NCBI GenBank assembly: GCA_964400165.1
Contig: CAYNSX010000046.1
Span: 1 to 17,497 of the forward strand
DNA: 17,497 nucleotides
Direction: 5' to 3'
Origin: CAYNSX01 sp964400165
GTDB taxonomy: Bacteria; Armatimonadota; Hebobacteria; CAYNSX01
The notes below the pieces were generated by a model. That model was not told where the DNA came from. It worked only from the letters and a program-made list of their open reading frames with translations, and ran no database searches. Position numbers and translations under genes: made by a program. Shown in pieces: positions 6,365-13,113 of the stretch; the stretch's first letter is position 1, and the number at the start of each line of letters is the position of its first letter.

Positions 6365-6697
6365 CTAGTGGGAGAAGGGCGGGGCGCGCGTGCTGGCGCG
6401 TGCGCGAACGCCGGTGACGACGACGGGCTGCGTGTCGAGCGCCGGGGTCGCCTGCGGCGTCGCCGCCAGTAGCGGCGCGGCCGACGGCGCCTGGTTGGCG
6501 CTGTGGGCCAGCGCGCAGACCGGACAGAAGGCCTGCGCGTCGTCGGCGCCGGTGTCGAAGGTGGGCGTGTTCGGCAGCAGCCGGTGCGTGTGCGCGGCAG
6601 CGGCCACCGACCCCTGCACGAGCAGCGCCGCCAGGACGAACGCGCACGCTCGCCCGGCGGGCGTCAGGAATGCTCCCGATCGCCGTCGCGGTCGCAT
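6365..6697 (-). CDS. Small exported protein with CPVCALAH motif
   Basis: 110 residues beginning MRPRRRSGAF, with a positively charged N-region and a hydrophobic stretch (about 15-34) that looks like a signal peptide or anchor. The mature part has HTH at 36-38 and CPVC at 58-61 followed by ALAH, then an Ala/Pro/Thr-rich tail. The spacing recalls small DUF2946-type proteins with a CPxC metal or heme-like motif, but I cannot assign the family. It is the first gene of the minus-strand metal operon, 66 nt before the porin gene, so a metal-sensing or metal-chaperone role is inferred. The frame is open back to 6850, but the upstream part is repeat translation. Confidence 0.6.
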   Translation of the reverse strand: MRPRRRSGAFLTPAGRACAFVLAALLVQGSVAAAAHTHRLLPNTPTFDTGADDAQAFCPVCALAHSANQAPSAAPLLAATPQATPALDTQPVVVTGVRARASTRAPPFSH

Positions 6698-7115
6698 CAG
6701 TTGCTCTTGCCTAGAGAGACGCTCATCACGCCCCCTCGGTTCGCTGCCCCTACGCCCACTCCTTTTCCCCTGTCGGCTAACCGTCCTCACCCGCCCTTCG
6801 CTTCGCTCCGGGCACCCTCTCCCGAACTGGGAGAGGGAACAGAGGACCATTCCTCCGTTGGTTCCCCCTCTCCCAATTCGGGAGAGGGGGTCAGGGGGTG
6901 AGGACGGTGTCCCCCCTCTCTCAATTCGGGAGAGGGGGTCAGGGGGGAGGACGCTTTCCCGGCCCTGTAAGGGCCGGGCTCACAAAGCGTGCCCCCTGAA
7001 GGGGGCGCCGAACTGAATCGCTGTGCGGCCTGCTTCAGCAGGCCGACTTTGTGAGCCCGGGGCTTGCAGCCCCGGGCACGGGTTTCCCACGACCGATGCC
7101 CAACGACCCCACGAC
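6698..7115. repeat. Repeat-filled intergenic region
   Basis: 418 nt without a gene. It holds three hairpins of the CCCTCTCCC...GGGAGAGGG family (about 6812-6835, 6868-6893, 6914-6940), each followed by a GGGGTCAGGGGG-type tail. After these come palindromes GGCCCTGTAAGGGCC (near 6960), GCCCCCTGAAGGGGGC (near 6990), GGCCTGCTTCAGCAGGCC (near 7026) and CCCGGGGCTTGCAGCCCCGGG (near 7057), then a half copy of the ACGACC repeat at about 7085-7120. The promoter of the metal operon should lie near 6700-6780, but no clear box or Zur-like site is seen. Confidence 0.7.
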
Positions 7116-8711
7116 CTACTTTCCGTTGTATTGAATGTGTCCCCCCACAATCGTCCACCTGACCTTCAAGTCGCGCAGCGCGCTCGGCTCGACGCCGAGC
7201 GGGTCCTGGTCGAACACCGTGACATCGGCGCGCTTGCCGACCGCCAGCGTCCCGCGCTGCTCCTCTTCGAACGCCGCGTACGCCGCCCCCGTCGTGTAGG
7301 CGTCGAGCGCCTGGCGGGCGGTCAGCCGCTCCTGCGGCCGCCAGCCGCCGGGCGGGCCGCCGTGCGCGTCCTGGCGCGTCACTGCCGCGTGCATCCCGTG
7401 CGCCGGGCTGACGCTCGCCACCGGCGCATCCGACCCCCCGATGAGCAGCGCCCCCGCCGCCTTCAGCGATCGCCACGCATAGGCGCCGGCGATGCGCTCC
7501 GGCCCCAGCCGCGCCTCCGCCCAGCGCATATCCTCCGTCTGATGGATGGGCTGGATGGAGCAGAGCACGCCCAGTTGCCCGAAGCGCGGGATGTCGGCGG
7601 GCGCCAGCACCTGCGCGTGCTCGGCGCGCAGCCGCGGGTGCAGGTGCGGGTGCGCGGTCAGCGCCCGCTCGTAGAGGTCGAGCAGCCGCCGGTTGGCGCG
7701 GTCGCCGATGGCGTGCGTCGCCACCTGATAGCCGCGCGCCAGACACAGGTCGATCGCCTCGCGCAAAGTGTCTTCATCGTTGAGGAAGAGACCAGTGTTT
7801 CCGGGGTCATCGCTGTACGGCTCGGACAGCGCCGCCCCGCGGGAGCCGAGGGCGCCGTCGGTGAAGAGTTTCACGCAGCGAATGGTAAGCATCCCGTCGC
7901 CCACTCGCGGCGGATCTTGCGTCACCAACTTCATGTCTTCGCCCGGCCCCGCCACCATTGCGTAAATGCGCAGCCGCAAGTCGCCCGCCTGCTCGGCGGC
8001 GCGGAAATCGCCGAGCGTCGTCAGGTCGCTCCAGGCGTCGTGCACGCAGGTGAGCCCGACGCGCAGGCACAAGTCCTGGCCGGCGGCGAGCGCCGCGCGC
8101 CTCTGTACGGCTGTCGGCGGCGGAATGTGCTGCCGCAGCAACTCCATCGCGGTGTCCACCAGCACCCCCGCCGGCGCGCCCGTCGCGTCGCGCACAATCT
8201 TCCCGCCCGCCGGGTCCGCCGTCGCCGCGGTGATGCCCGCGGCGTGCAGCGCCGCCGTGTTCGCCCAGCCGGTGTGCCCGTCGAGGCGCATCAGCCAGCA
8301 GGGGCGGTCGCTGGCGACGGCGTCGAGGTCGGCGGCGGTCGGGAAATCGGGCGGCGTCCAACGCGTTTGGTCCCACCCGCGCCCGAGCAGCCAGGCGTCG
8401 CTCGGGTGCGCGGCGGCAAACGCGCGGATGGTCTCGAACACCGCGGCGCGGTCAGCGCAGTCGGCGAGGTTGATTTGCGTGCTCGTGTATCCGAGCGAAA
8501 GCAAGTGCAGGTGCGCATCGGTCAGCCCGGGCACCGCCGTCGCGCCCTGCAAATCAATGACCTGCGTGTCCGCCTTGATGAAGCCGCGCACGCCGTCGCT
8601 GTCGCCGACATAGAAAATGCGGTCGCCCCGGCAGGCGAGCGCCGCCGCCGGCGGCCGCTCGCCCTCCAGCGTGTGCACGCGGCCGTTCAGCAGGACGAGG
8701 GAGGGAGGCAT
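7116..8711 (-). CDS. YtcJ-type amidohydrolase (Amidohydro_3), cytoplasmic
   Basis: 531 residues, full length for the family. The beta-sandwich N-terminus LVLLNGRVHTL and the closing GTLAVGKRADVTVFDQDPL are characteristic of metal-dependent amidohydrolases. Metal-site residues visible are HLH (67-69, in TDAHLHL), the Lys of CVKLFTDGALGSRG (candidate carboxylated bridging lysine), THAIGDR, EHAQ and the catalytic Asp in GGSDAPV. The reaction is hydrolysis of an amide-like bond; the substrate is unknown. It lacks a signal peptide, unlike its paralog at 10884-12560. No Shine-Dalgarno sequence is present: TAGAGT ends 7 nt before the ATG, suggesting a leaderless mRNA. Confidence 0.9.
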   Translation of the reverse strand: MPPSLVLLNGRVHTLEGERPPAAALACRGDRIFYVGDSDGVRGFIKADTQVIDLQGATAVPGLTDAHLHLLSLGYTSTQINLADCADRAAVFETIRAFAAAHPSDAWLLGRGWDQTRWTPPDFPTAADLDAVASDRPCWLMRLDGHTGWANTAALHAAGITAATADPAGGKIVRDATGAPAGVLVDTAMELLRQHIPPPTAVQRRAALAAGQDLCLRVGLTCVHDAWSDLTTLGDFRAAEQAGDLRLRIYAMVAGPGEDMKLVTQDPPRVGDGMLTIRCVKLFTDGALGSRGAALSEPYSDDPGNTGLFLNDEDTLREAIDLCLARGYQVATHAIGDRANRRLLDLYERALTAHPHLHPRLRAEHAQVLAPADIPRFGQLGVLCSIQPIHQTEDMRWAEARLGPERIAGAYAWRSLKAAGALLIGGSDAPVASVSPAHGMHAAVTRQDAHGGPPGGWRPQERLTARQALDAYTTGAAYAAFEEEQRGTLAVGKRADVTVFDQDPLGVEPSALRDLKVRWTIVGGHIQYNGK

Positions 8712-8718
8712 TGCACAG

Positions 8719-8724
8719 ACTCTA
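8719..8724 (-). promoter_or_regulatory. Candidate -10 box (TAGAGT) for a leaderless transcript
   Basis: The minus strand reads TAGAGT, then 7 nt, then the ATG of the amidohydrolase at 8711. Agreement with TATAAT is moderate, and no -35 is evident. Confidence 0.35.
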
Positions 8725-8732
8725 ACTGATCA

Positions 8733-8805
8733 GGGAAGTCGGTCGTCGGGTGGTTGGTTCGTAGGGTCGTAGGATGTCAGTCATCTTCCAACGACCGACT
8801 TTCCC
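8733..8805. repeat. Inverted repeat of the ACGACC family
   Basis: GGGAAGTCGGTCGT (8733-8746) pairs with ACGACCGACTTTCCC (8791-8805), differing by one extra base. More ACGACCC words follow to about 8826. It sits between the amidohydrolase start and a composite hairpin element. Confidence 0.75.
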
Positions 8806-8845
8806 ACGATTCGACGACCCACGACCGCCTCTACGCTGTTCTATG

Positions 8846-8932
8846 CAGTCCGCGCCCGGTTCACCGGGCGCTCTCTTGGTAGCCCGGCCAATTCATGGCC
8901 GGGCACGGATTCTTGCAGGCATGACGCCTGCC
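8846..8932. repeat. Composite triple-hairpin element, copy 1
   Basis: Three consecutive palindromes: GCGCCCGGTTCACCGGGCGC, GCCCGGCCAATTCATGGCCGGGC and GCAGGCATGACGCCTGC. The first shows compensatory changes relative to copies at 10741 and 14080 (CCCGG/CCGGG instead of CCCGC/GCGGG), which keeps the stem. It lies downstream of uspA. Confidence 0.85.
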
Positions 8933-8942
8933 ATCAGAGTTG

Positions 8943-9362
8943 CTATTTCACCACCCACACCGAACACGCCGTCAGGCGCACCAGACTCAATGAAGTGCTA
9001 CCCATCACCTTGTCGTAAATGGCCGAGTGTCCGTGAAAGCCGATGACCAGCAGGTCGAATCCGTCCTCGGCGATGAATTCGACGATGGTCTTCACCTCGT
9101 GGCCGACCACGGCGTGCGCGTGCAGCGTCACGCCGGCGCGCTGCGCGCGGCCCCGCGCTTCCTCAATGGCGGTGTGAAACCGCTCGTGCGCGACGCGTTG
9201 TTCCTCGACCACTTCACCGACAGTCCCTGCATAGTGCGGCACTTCCTCGACCGAAATGGTGTGCAGTTCCGCGCCGTACTGCCGGGCCAGGTCGACCGCG
9301 GCGTCAAGCGCCTTCAGCGACCCCGCCGATCCGTCCAGCCCGTGCAGAATCTTCTTCAGCAT
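8943..9362 (-). CDS. uspA: Universal stress protein, UspA family
   Basis: 139 residues, a single Usp domain. It begins KKILHGLDGS with the usual nucleotide-binding beta1 Asp, and ends with VIGFHGHSAIYDKVMGSTS followed by LVRLTACSVWVVK. This is close to the ATP-binding Usp signature Gx2Gx9GS. The start codon at 9362 is preceded by GAGGAG 8 nt upstream and lies inside the antiporter gene, overlapping its end by 59 nt in another frame, so the two are translationally linked. As second gene behind the fluoride riboswitch it is probably fluoride-induced. UspA genes are a known member of fluoride-riboswitch regulons. Confidence 0.92.
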   Translation of the reverse strand: MLKKILHGLDGSAGSLKALDAAVDLARQYGAELHTISVEEVPHYAGTVGEVVEEQRVAHERFHTAIEEARGRAQRAGVTLHAHAVVGHEVKTIVEFIAEDGFDLLVIGFHGHSAIYDKVMGSTSLSLVRLTACSVWVVK

Positions 9363-10500
9363 TTGCGTTCTCCTCTTCGAGCAGCCGTACCGTCGGATGA
9401 AACCAGCGTTGCGCGATCAGCGTCGGCACCACCGCGCTGCCGATGACCGCCGCCACCAGAATGGTGTACTGGTCTTGCGTGATGATGTCGTTCGTCAGTC
9501 CGAACAGCGCCGCGATCGTCCCGAAGGTCAGGCCGGTGCACATCATCAGCGTCGTGTACATCCCCTCGCGGCGCTCGAACCGGAACACCCGGGTCAGCGG
9601 TAGAATGCTGATGAACTTGGTCACCATCTTGACGGCGAGAAATACCGCAATCAATCCCGCCGCCACCGCCAGCGTCTGAAATCTGACCAGCGACCCGGCT
9701 TTCAGAAAGTAGAACGGCGACAAGAGCGTGAAAGTCATCACCCGCATCCGCTGCGCGAGCACGCGCTCCTTCAGAAAGTACGGCGCCAGCATCATCCCGA
9801 CGAGATACGCCGGCAGCACGGCCTCGCTTTTCGCCAGCGCGCCCAGCCCGCCGAGCGCGAACAGCACCAGCAGTATGAACTTCGCTTCCGGTTCGCTCAC
9901 CCGGTTGCCCACCGACCGGAAAAACCACGGCACGAACTTCGGCAGCATCCACATCGTGACCGCGGTCGCCAGCGCGAACAGTGCCAGCCACAGGTTGTAA
10001 TTCGCAAACAGAATGCCCAGCGCCACGACGGTGCCGATGTCGTTGATGAAGCAGGTGGCCAAAATGATCTTGCCGATCTCCGTGCGGTTCAATCCGCCTT
10101 CGACCATCACGGCGTACACCACCGCCACCGAGGTCGTCGAGAGCGCCAACCCCGCAATCTCCGCCTGCGGCCACGGCCACCCCGCCAGATAGTGCGCGTA
10201 GAGCAGCACACCAACGAACGGCAAGATGAACCCGGCCGCCCCGATGGTGACGCTCGCCCAGAAGTGCCGGCGCACGACCTGCGGGTCAATCTCCGCGCCG
10301 GCGAGAAAGGTGAGCAGAATCGCGCCGACGCCCGCCAGGTAGGTGACCCACGCTGTTATGTCGAGCCCGATGACATTGCCCGCCAGCGCGCCGACTGCGA
10401 TTTCGACCAGCGCCACCGAGATGAACAGCCGAATGGAAATGAGCGATGCCAGCAGCGCCAGCCCCACCCACAACGCCGACTGCAGCCAGGTGACTTCCAC
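9304..10500 (-). CDS. Fluoride-riboswitch-controlled CPA2-type cation/proton antiporter
   Basis: 398 residues with about 11-12 hydrophobic segments. AGVGAILLTFLAGAEIDPQVVRR and CFINDIGTVVALG are typical of the monovalent cation:proton antiporter-2 (KefB/NhaS-like) core, where the Asp of the ND pair is a likely ion/proton site. There is no C-terminal TrkA-N domain, so this is the short membrane-only form. I chose GTG 10500 because GGAGGAG lies 5 nt upstream; a GTG/ATG at 10542/10539 is possible but lacks a Shine-Dalgarno. A crcB-type aptamer and terminator precede it, so expression should rise with fluoride. Its role is probably ion and pH homeostasis, or export, during fluoride stress; direct fluoride transport is not shown. 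Confidence 0.9.
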   Translation of the reverse strand: MEVTWLQSALWVGLALLASLISIRLFISVALVEIAVGALAGNVIGLDITAWVTYLAGVGAILLTFLAGAEIDPQVVRRHFWASVTIGAAGFILPFVGVLLYAHYLAGWPWPQAEIAGLALSTTSVAVVYAVMVEGGLNRTEIGKIILATCFINDIGTVVALGILFANYNLWLALFALATAVTMWMLPKFVPWFFRSVGNRVSEPEAKFILLVLFALGGLGALAKSEAVLPAYLVGMMLAPYFLKERVLAQRMRVMTFTLLSPFYFLKAGSLVRFQTLAVAAGLIAVFLAVKMVTKFISILPLTRVFRFERREGMYTTLMMCTGLTFGTIAALFGLTNDIITQDQYTILVAAVIGSAVVPTLIAQRWFHPTVRLLEEENANAEEDSARAGRIGGVAEGA

Positions 10501-10569
10501 GAACGCTCCTCCGGGCGCGACAAGCCGCGCGGTCTGCATCACGCGCGCAGGGGCCGTTTGCCGGCTGCC

Positions 10570-10605
10570 AAAGAAAAACCCCTACGCGCGACTGCTCGTA
10601 GGAGT
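10570..10605 (-). terminator. Expression-platform terminator of the fluoride riboswitch
   Basis: On the minus strand ACTCCTACG (10605-10597) pairs with CGTAGGGGT (10586-10578) to give a 9-bp stem. A TTTTTCTTT tract follows (10578-10570), a classical intrinsic terminator. It lies 70 nt before the antiporter start codon. Its 5' arm is also the pseudoknot strand of the aptamer, so the two folds exclude each other. Confidence 0.85.
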
Positions 10606-10646
10606 CATCAGCCGTTGCCGGCGCTTATGGGGAACTCCATCCCCTC
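10597..10646 (-). promoter_or_regulatory. Fluoride riboswitch aptamer (crcB motif)
   Basis: The minus strand reads GGGGATGGAGTTCCCC (10644-10629), then ATAAGCG, a GCCG-GCAA-CGGC hairpin with a GNRA tetraloop, then CTGATGACTCCTACG ending at 10597. This matches the conserved crcB motif: P1 stem GGGGA/TCCCC with loop TGGAGT, conserved ATAARCG, and the distal ACTCC that pairs with GGAGT of the P1 loop as a pseudoknot. It closely resembles the structurally studied Bacillus cereus example. Fluoride binding should stabilise the pseudoknot, prevent the overlapping terminator, and switch the antiporter-uspA operon on. Confidence 0.92.
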
Positions 10647-10652
10647 GGACGG

Positions 10653-10658
10653 AGTATA
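10653..10658 (-). promoter_or_regulatory. -10 box (TATACT) of the fluoride operon
   Basis: The minus strand reads TATACT. A start site about 7 nt downstream would fall near 10646, immediately before the aptamer, as expected for a riboswitch leader. No convincing -35 is visible. Confidence 0.6.
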
Positions 10659-10659
10659 C

Positions 10660-10883
10660 CGCAGTGACCAGGGAGGCGGGGAGGCAGGCACGCTGTCCTA
10701 CGATCCCACGATCCAACGATCGTCTCCACGCTGTTCTTTGCAGTCCGCGCCCGCTTCAGCGGGCGCTCTGTTGGTAGCCCGGCCAATTCATGGCCGGGCG
10801 CGGATTCTGGCAGGCAAGATGCCTGCCCCCCCTGGATAATTCTCCCCTCTCCGTGAGACGGAGAGGGGCCGGAGGTGAGGTTG
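10660..10883. repeat. Repeat region with composite triple-hairpin element, copy 2
   Basis: 10697-10725 is a short ACGATCC/ACGATCG run. 10741-10832 is the composite element: GCGCCCGCTTCAGCGGGCGC, GCCCGGCCAATTCATGGCCGGGC, GCAGGCAAGATGCCTGC and a C-run. 10844-10880 is a CCCCTCTCCGTGAGACGGAG hairpin ending in GGAGGTGAGG, beside the stop of the second amidohydrolase. No gene is seen. Confidence 0.8.
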
Positions 10884-12560
10884 TTACGGGTTGCTGTACC
10901 GAATCTTCCCCCCCACAATCGTGAACCGCACCGTCAGGTTCTTCAGTTGCGCGGCGGGAATGGCGAGCGGGTCCTGCGCGAAGACGGTGATGTCGGCGAG
11001 TTTCCCGACCGTGAGCGTGCCCAGGTCGTTCTCTTGGAACGCCGCATACGCCGCGCCTTTGGTGAACGCCTCCAGCGCCTCACGCGCCGTCATCCGCTGT
11101 TCGGGATACCAGCCGCCGGGCGGATAGCCATCGGCGTCCTGCCGCGTCACCGCCGCATAGAGGCCGAGCGCCGGGTTCGCGCTCTCCACCGGCGCATCCG
11201 AGCCGCCGGCGATCACCACGCCGTCGCGCAGCAGCGTCCGCCACGCATACCCGCCCTTGATGCGCGTCGGCCCGACGCGCTGCTCGGCCCAGCGCATATC
11301 GCTGGTGGCGTGCGTCGGCTGCATCGAGGCAACGAGGCCGAGCGGCGCGAAGCGCTTCAAGTCATCGAGCGCCACGATCTGCGCGTGCTCGACGCGCAGC
11401 CGTGCGGTCACCGGATTGCGGCCCTTCAGCGCGTCCGCGTACGCGTCGAGCACCAAGCGGTTGCCGCGGTCGCCGATGGCGTGCGTCGCCACCTGCCAGC
11501 CCGCGGCGACGCACTTGCGCACCGCATCGAGGTACACATCCGGCTCGATGAGCAGCAGCCCCGAATTCCCCGGGTCGTCGCTGTACGGCGCCAGCAGCGC
11601 CGCCCCGCGCGACCCGAGCGCGCCGTCAATCACCAGCTTCACGCAGCGGAAGGTGAGCAAGACGCCGAAGTAAGGCTTCTGCGCGATGACGCGCTCCATC
11701 TCCGCGCCCGGCCCCCGCGCCATCACATACATCCGCATTTGCAGGCGCCCCTCGCGCTCGGCGCGCTTATACAACTCGAGCGTCGCGCTGCCGTTACCGC
11801 AATCGTGGATGCCCGTCAGTCCGTAGCGCAGACACATCTGCTGCCCGGCCTCGATGGCGGCCAGCGTCTGTTCCGAAGCCGGCTCCGGCACGATGCCATC
11901 CACGAGCGCCATCGCCCGGTCGATGAATACGCCGGTCGGATTGCCTTGCGCGTCGCGGTGAATCTTGCCGCCGCTCGGGTCGGGCGTGTCCTTCGTGACG
12001 CCCGCCGCGCGCAGCGTCGCCGTGTTCGCCCAGCCCGCGTGCCCGTCCACGCGCCGCAGCCAGGCCGGGTGCCCGCCCGCCACCGCGTCGAGGTCGGCGG
12101 CCGCGGGGAAGTCGGGCGGCGTCCAGCGCGTCTGGTCCCACCCGCGCCCCAGCACCCACGCGCCCGCCGGCTGCGCCGAAGCATACTCCCGGATCCGTGC
12201 CAGCAGCGCGGCGCGGTCCCACACCGCCGAGAGGTCGAGCTGCGTCTGCGTCGTCCCCAGGCCGATGAGATGGAAATGCGCGTCCGTCAGCCCCGGCACC
12301 GCGGTGGCCCCCTTCAGGTCGACGAACTCGGTGTCGGGCCCTGCCAGGGCCAGCGCGCCTGCGTTGGCGCCGACATACACGATGCGCTCGCCGCTGCAGG
12401 CGAGCGCCGCCGCCGTCCGGTCGCCATCAAGCGTGTGAATGCGCCCGTTCAGCAGCACCAGCGTCGCCGGCGGCGCCGCGTTCAGCGGTGTCTCCGACGC
12501 CGACCCGGCCAGGAGCGAGACGAACAGCGAAAAACATGCGATGCGCGCGACGGCTCTCAC
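10884..12560 (-). CDS. YtcJ-type amidohydrolase (Amidohydro_3), exported paralog
   Basis: 558 residues. It shares long stretches with the protein at 7116-8711 (GRGWDQTRWTPPDFP, VKLxxDGALGSRGAAL, PYSDDPGN, ATHAIGDR, GGSDAPV), so the two are clear paralogs. This copy adds an N-terminal signal peptide (about residues 1-28, VARIACFSLFVSLLAGSAS), predicting export. The metal-binding HFH is at 95-97 and the other site residues are retained. The start is GTG 12560 with GGGAGG 11 nt upstream. It is monocistronic between repeat blocks. The substrate is unknown. Confidence 0.9.
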   Translation of the reverse strand: MRAVARIACFSLFVSLLAGSASETPLNAAPPATLVLLNGRIHTLDGDRTAAALACSGERIVYVGANAGALALAGPDTEFVDLKGATAVPGLTDAHFHLIGLGTTQTQLDLSAVWDRAALLARIREYASAQPAGAWVLGRGWDQTRWTPPDFPAAADLDAVAGGHPAWLRRVDGHAGWANTATLRAAGVTKDTPDPSGGKIHRDAQGNPTGVFIDRAMALVDGIVPEPASEQTLAAIEAGQQMCLRYGLTGIHDCGNGSATLELYKRAEREGRLQMRMYVMARGPGAEMERVIAQKPYFGVLLTFRCVKLVIDGALGSRGAALLAPYSDDPGNSGLLLIEPDVYLDAVRKCVAAGWQVATHAIGDRGNRLVLDAYADALKGRNPVTARLRVEHAQIVALDDLKRFAPLGLVASMQPTHATSDMRWAEQRVGPTRIKGGYAWRTLLRDGVVIAGGSDAPVESANPALGLYAAVTRQDADGYPPGGWYPEQRMTAREALEAFTKGAAYAAFQENDLGTLTVGKLADITVFAQDPLAIPAAQLKNLTVRFTIVGGKIRYSNP

Positions 12561-13113
12561 GATAGGTGGCGCCTCCCGCTGACCCCGATTCCCTTTTGTT
12601 TCTGTACTCCCCTCTCCGCTTGTCGGAGAGGGGCTGGGGGTGAGGGCTTTCGGCAGCCCCGAAGGGGCTGAATTTGCGTTCAGCCCGGAACTTCAATTCC
12701 GGGCCCGGTGCGGACTCTCCACGCCAGCGGGGAGGGGTTTACCCCGAGCGCAGCCGAGGGGCCAGGGGAGGGGACTTCTGTTCCCTCTCAGTGCGGGAGA
12801 GGGCTTGCCGTCCGAAGCCTTGGCGAAGGAGGGTGCCCGAGCGTAGCGAGGGCGGGTGAGGACGGTATGAGGAGAGGGGCTGGGGAGAGAGGGTTCACTG
12901 TGGTCGCGCCCGCTTCAGCGGGTGCTGTTCTGTTAGCCCGGCCACTTCATGGCCGGGCGCGCAATCTGGCAGGCAAGATGCCTGCCCCCCTTCTGTTCAA
13001 ACTGAAGGTCGTCGGAAAGTCGGCTCGTGGGCTCGTGGGTCGTTCGGACAGCACAGACATTCTTACGACCCTACCATCCCATGACCCCGCGACCGACGAC
13101 CCGCTGTTGCTGT
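12561..13113. repeat. Repeat-dense intergenic region (composite element copy 3)
   Basis: 553 nt without a gene. Contents in order: CCCCTCTCC hairpin with GGGGGTGAGG tail (about 12608-12646); GCAGCCCCGAAGGGGCTG palindrome (12652-12670); a CCGAGCGCAGCCGA word (near 12740); CCCTCTCAGTGCGGGAGAGGG (12782-12802); CCCGAGCGTAGCGAGGGCGGG (near 12840); composite triple hairpin (12903-12990) with the second palindrome GCCCGGCCACTTCATGGCCGGGC; and an ACGACC-family inverted repeat with perfect 9-bp ends GGTCGTCGG (13007-13015) and CCGACGACC (13093-13101), directly after the folE2 stop. Confidence 0.8.

Noticed and set aside
6698..6780. Zur box or other riboswitch upstream of the metal operon
   Set aside because: No AT-rich palindrome of Zur type and no recognisable aptamer core in the leader.
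10501..10542. Antiporter start at 10542/10539
   Set aside because: There is no Shine-Dalgarno there, while GGAGGAG lies 5 nt before the in-frame GTG at 10500. Kept as an alternative only.
10875..12671. 598-codon open frame on the plus strand opposite the amidohydrolase
   Set aside because: Arg/His/Pro/Ala-rich composition typical of an antisense shadow in GC-rich DNA. The minus-strand frame has the full catalytic motif set. The similar 7023-8729 plus frame is rejected for the same reason.
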